From Globobulimina sp. (taxonomy: Eukaryota; Foraminifera; Rotaliida), in the NCBI GenBank assembly GCA_003354225.1, contig PIVH01000221.1, forward strand, positions 1-6,902: a stretch of DNA of 6,902 nt. The letters are read 5' to 3'. This document shows, piece by piece, positions 6,080 through 6,902 of the stretch. Below the pieces are notes generated by a model. That model saw only the letters and a program-made list of their open reading frames with translations. It had not been told where the DNA came from and searched no databases. Made by a program: the position numbers and the translations under genes. Within the stretch, counting starts at the first letter, position 1; each line of letters opens with the position of its first letter.

Positions 6080-6902
6080 CTAAATCTCCATATTAATTTG
6101 GTCATCATCAGCCTGATTGGGATGAGGTGGTTGGAATCGTGAAGGACAAATCTTTGGCGCAATTAAAGTCCATCCATACAACAATACGGTGATTAAAACG
6201 CAAACCAAATTAACAGTCACCGAAGTCCATCCGCGTGCTTTTGAGTTTTTTGTAGCAAAATCGTCGCCCCATCCCGTGTACAGCATACACATATAAATGG
6301 AGGCAAACGCCATGCAAATATGAAAGGTTACATTGGATTTTTTTTCCGAGGGATCCACATCAATCTGATTACTACGACTATGAGTACGGTCATCATCATC
6401 TTCCTCTTCTTCCTCTTCCGCATCATCTGTATCTGCATCAGCAGACATTTTTGTTTCTGCGGCGGCTGCGGCGGCTGCTGAACCATCAGACATTTTTGTT
6501 TGATTCCGCGAGACAGAAAAGCCGGTGTAAGATATGGCAGCGGCCGTAATAATAAAACCTAACCACATTGTAACTGAGGATTGTTTGCCGGCAAACCAAT
6601 TACAGTCATCATTGGGACTCGATTCCAGCGCAGAATATGTTAAATATGAGATATAAAAGGAAACGAAGGAGGTAGTAAATATAGAGCCAGTCTGCAATAC
6701 CGGCGGCAAAATGCTTAACAACAAACACAAAATGATCAATATGGCCAACATGGCCTGCTCGAAGGAACACTGCTTGCTTCCACCCACTGTGTCATACACA
6801 AACCATTGGAACTGGAACACCCAAAATGTGATAGTTATGCCATACATAAAGAGGGTGCCGCCGACCATCAATGTCTTGAATAAGCAAACAAGGCTTTTAT
6901 TG
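6080..6902 (-). CDS. SERINC: SERINC family membrane protein (C-terminal part)
   Basis: The frame runs off the right edge and stops at TAG 6080-6082, giving 273 residues of the C-terminal part of a protein normally about 400-470 aa. A start near 6871 would be a TTG inside conserved sequence, so the true start lies outside. About six membrane spans are seen. The family hallmarks are the spans around SFEQAMLAILIILC..LPPVLQ, the segment SFYISYLTYSALESSP with C-N-W after it, and the final GWTSVTVNLVC..LLYGWTLIAP. SERINCs are endomembrane and plasma-membrane proteins linked to serine incorporation into lipids and to lipid scrambling. The loop between the fourth and fifth spans of this fragment (about 6365-6510) is unusual, with an alanine run, acidic Glu/Asp runs and a repeated TKMS motif. 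There is no intron in the visible part. Confidence 0.92.
   Translation of the reverse strand, partial: NKSLVCLFKTLMVGGTLFMYGITITFWVFQFQWFVYDTVGGSKQCSFEQAMLAILIILCLLLSILPPVLQTGSIFTTSFVSFYISYLTYSALESSPNDDCNWFAGKQSSVTMWLGFIITAAAISYTGFSVSRNQTKMSDGSAAAAAAAETKMSADADTDDAEEEEEEDDDDRTHSRSNQIDVDPSEKKSNVTFHICMAFASIYMCMLYTGWGDDFATKNSKARGWTSVTVNLVCVLITVLLYGWTLIAPKICPSRFQPPHPNQADDDQINMEI
6442..6501. repeat. 15-bp direct repeat flanking the Ala-rich tract in the SERINC loop
   Basis: The word CAGACATTTTTGTTT occurs at 6442-6456 and 6487-6501, 45 bp apart, encoding the two TKMS(A/D) copies. Between them is a GCGGCGGCTGC-type tract encoding seven alanines. The 45-bp period keeps the reading frame, which suggests a local duplication by replication slippage within a loop that tolerates length change. 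Confidence 0.75.

Noticed and set aside
1-6902. tRNA, rRNA, CRISPR array, transposase or bacterial operon signals
   Set aside because: None was seen on either strand by reading; the window is eukaryotic in character.

Overview
The window looks like a piece of a compact, AT-rich eukaryotic nuclear genome. The signs are two clean 61-62 nt GT-AG introns, secretory and endomembrane protein families found only or mainly in eukaryotes (GILT thiol reductase, SERINC), and closely packed genes with no operon logic or Shine-Dalgarno sites. TAA, TAG and TGA all end genes, so the code is standard. A protist is more likely than an animal or plant, because introns and spacers are very short, but the lineage cannot be fixed from this sequence.

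Layout. (1) 1-1901, minus strand: one uninterrupted reading frame of at least 633 codons that runs off the left edge. Its second half carries what looks like a PARP-type (H-Y-E) ADP-ribosyltransferase fold. (2) A 71-bp spacer with a near-perfect 49-bp hairpin and a 10-bp tandem repeat. (3) 1973-2899, minus: a three-exon ankyrin-repeat gene encoding 267 aa. (4) 2900-3117: a 218-bp divergent spacer with a symmetric pair of TTTAGAATA-based inverted repeats. (5) 3118-3804, plus: a single-exon GILT-family thiol reductase with a signal peptide. (6) 3871-4991, plus: a multi-pass membrane protein gene that is either spliced (about three exons) or damaged. Its C-terminal half reads cleanly from 4284 and resembles, weakly, gustatory-receptor-like proteins. 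(7) 5048-5476, minus: only the C-terminal third of a type I mannose-6-phosphate isomerase, with no room for the missing catalytic part. (8) 5510-6079: a spacer with small doubtful ORFs. (9) 6080-6902, minus: the C-terminal part of a SERINC membrane protein running off the right edge.

The genes share no evident pathway. GILT, the receptor-like protein and SERINC are all secretory or membrane proteins, but this looks like chance neighbourhood rather than a module. The points most worth a second look are the divergent ADP-ribosyltransferase-like gene next to the ankyrin gene, the truncated mannose-6-phosphate isomerase, the structure of the receptor-like gene, and the two intergenic inverted repeats.
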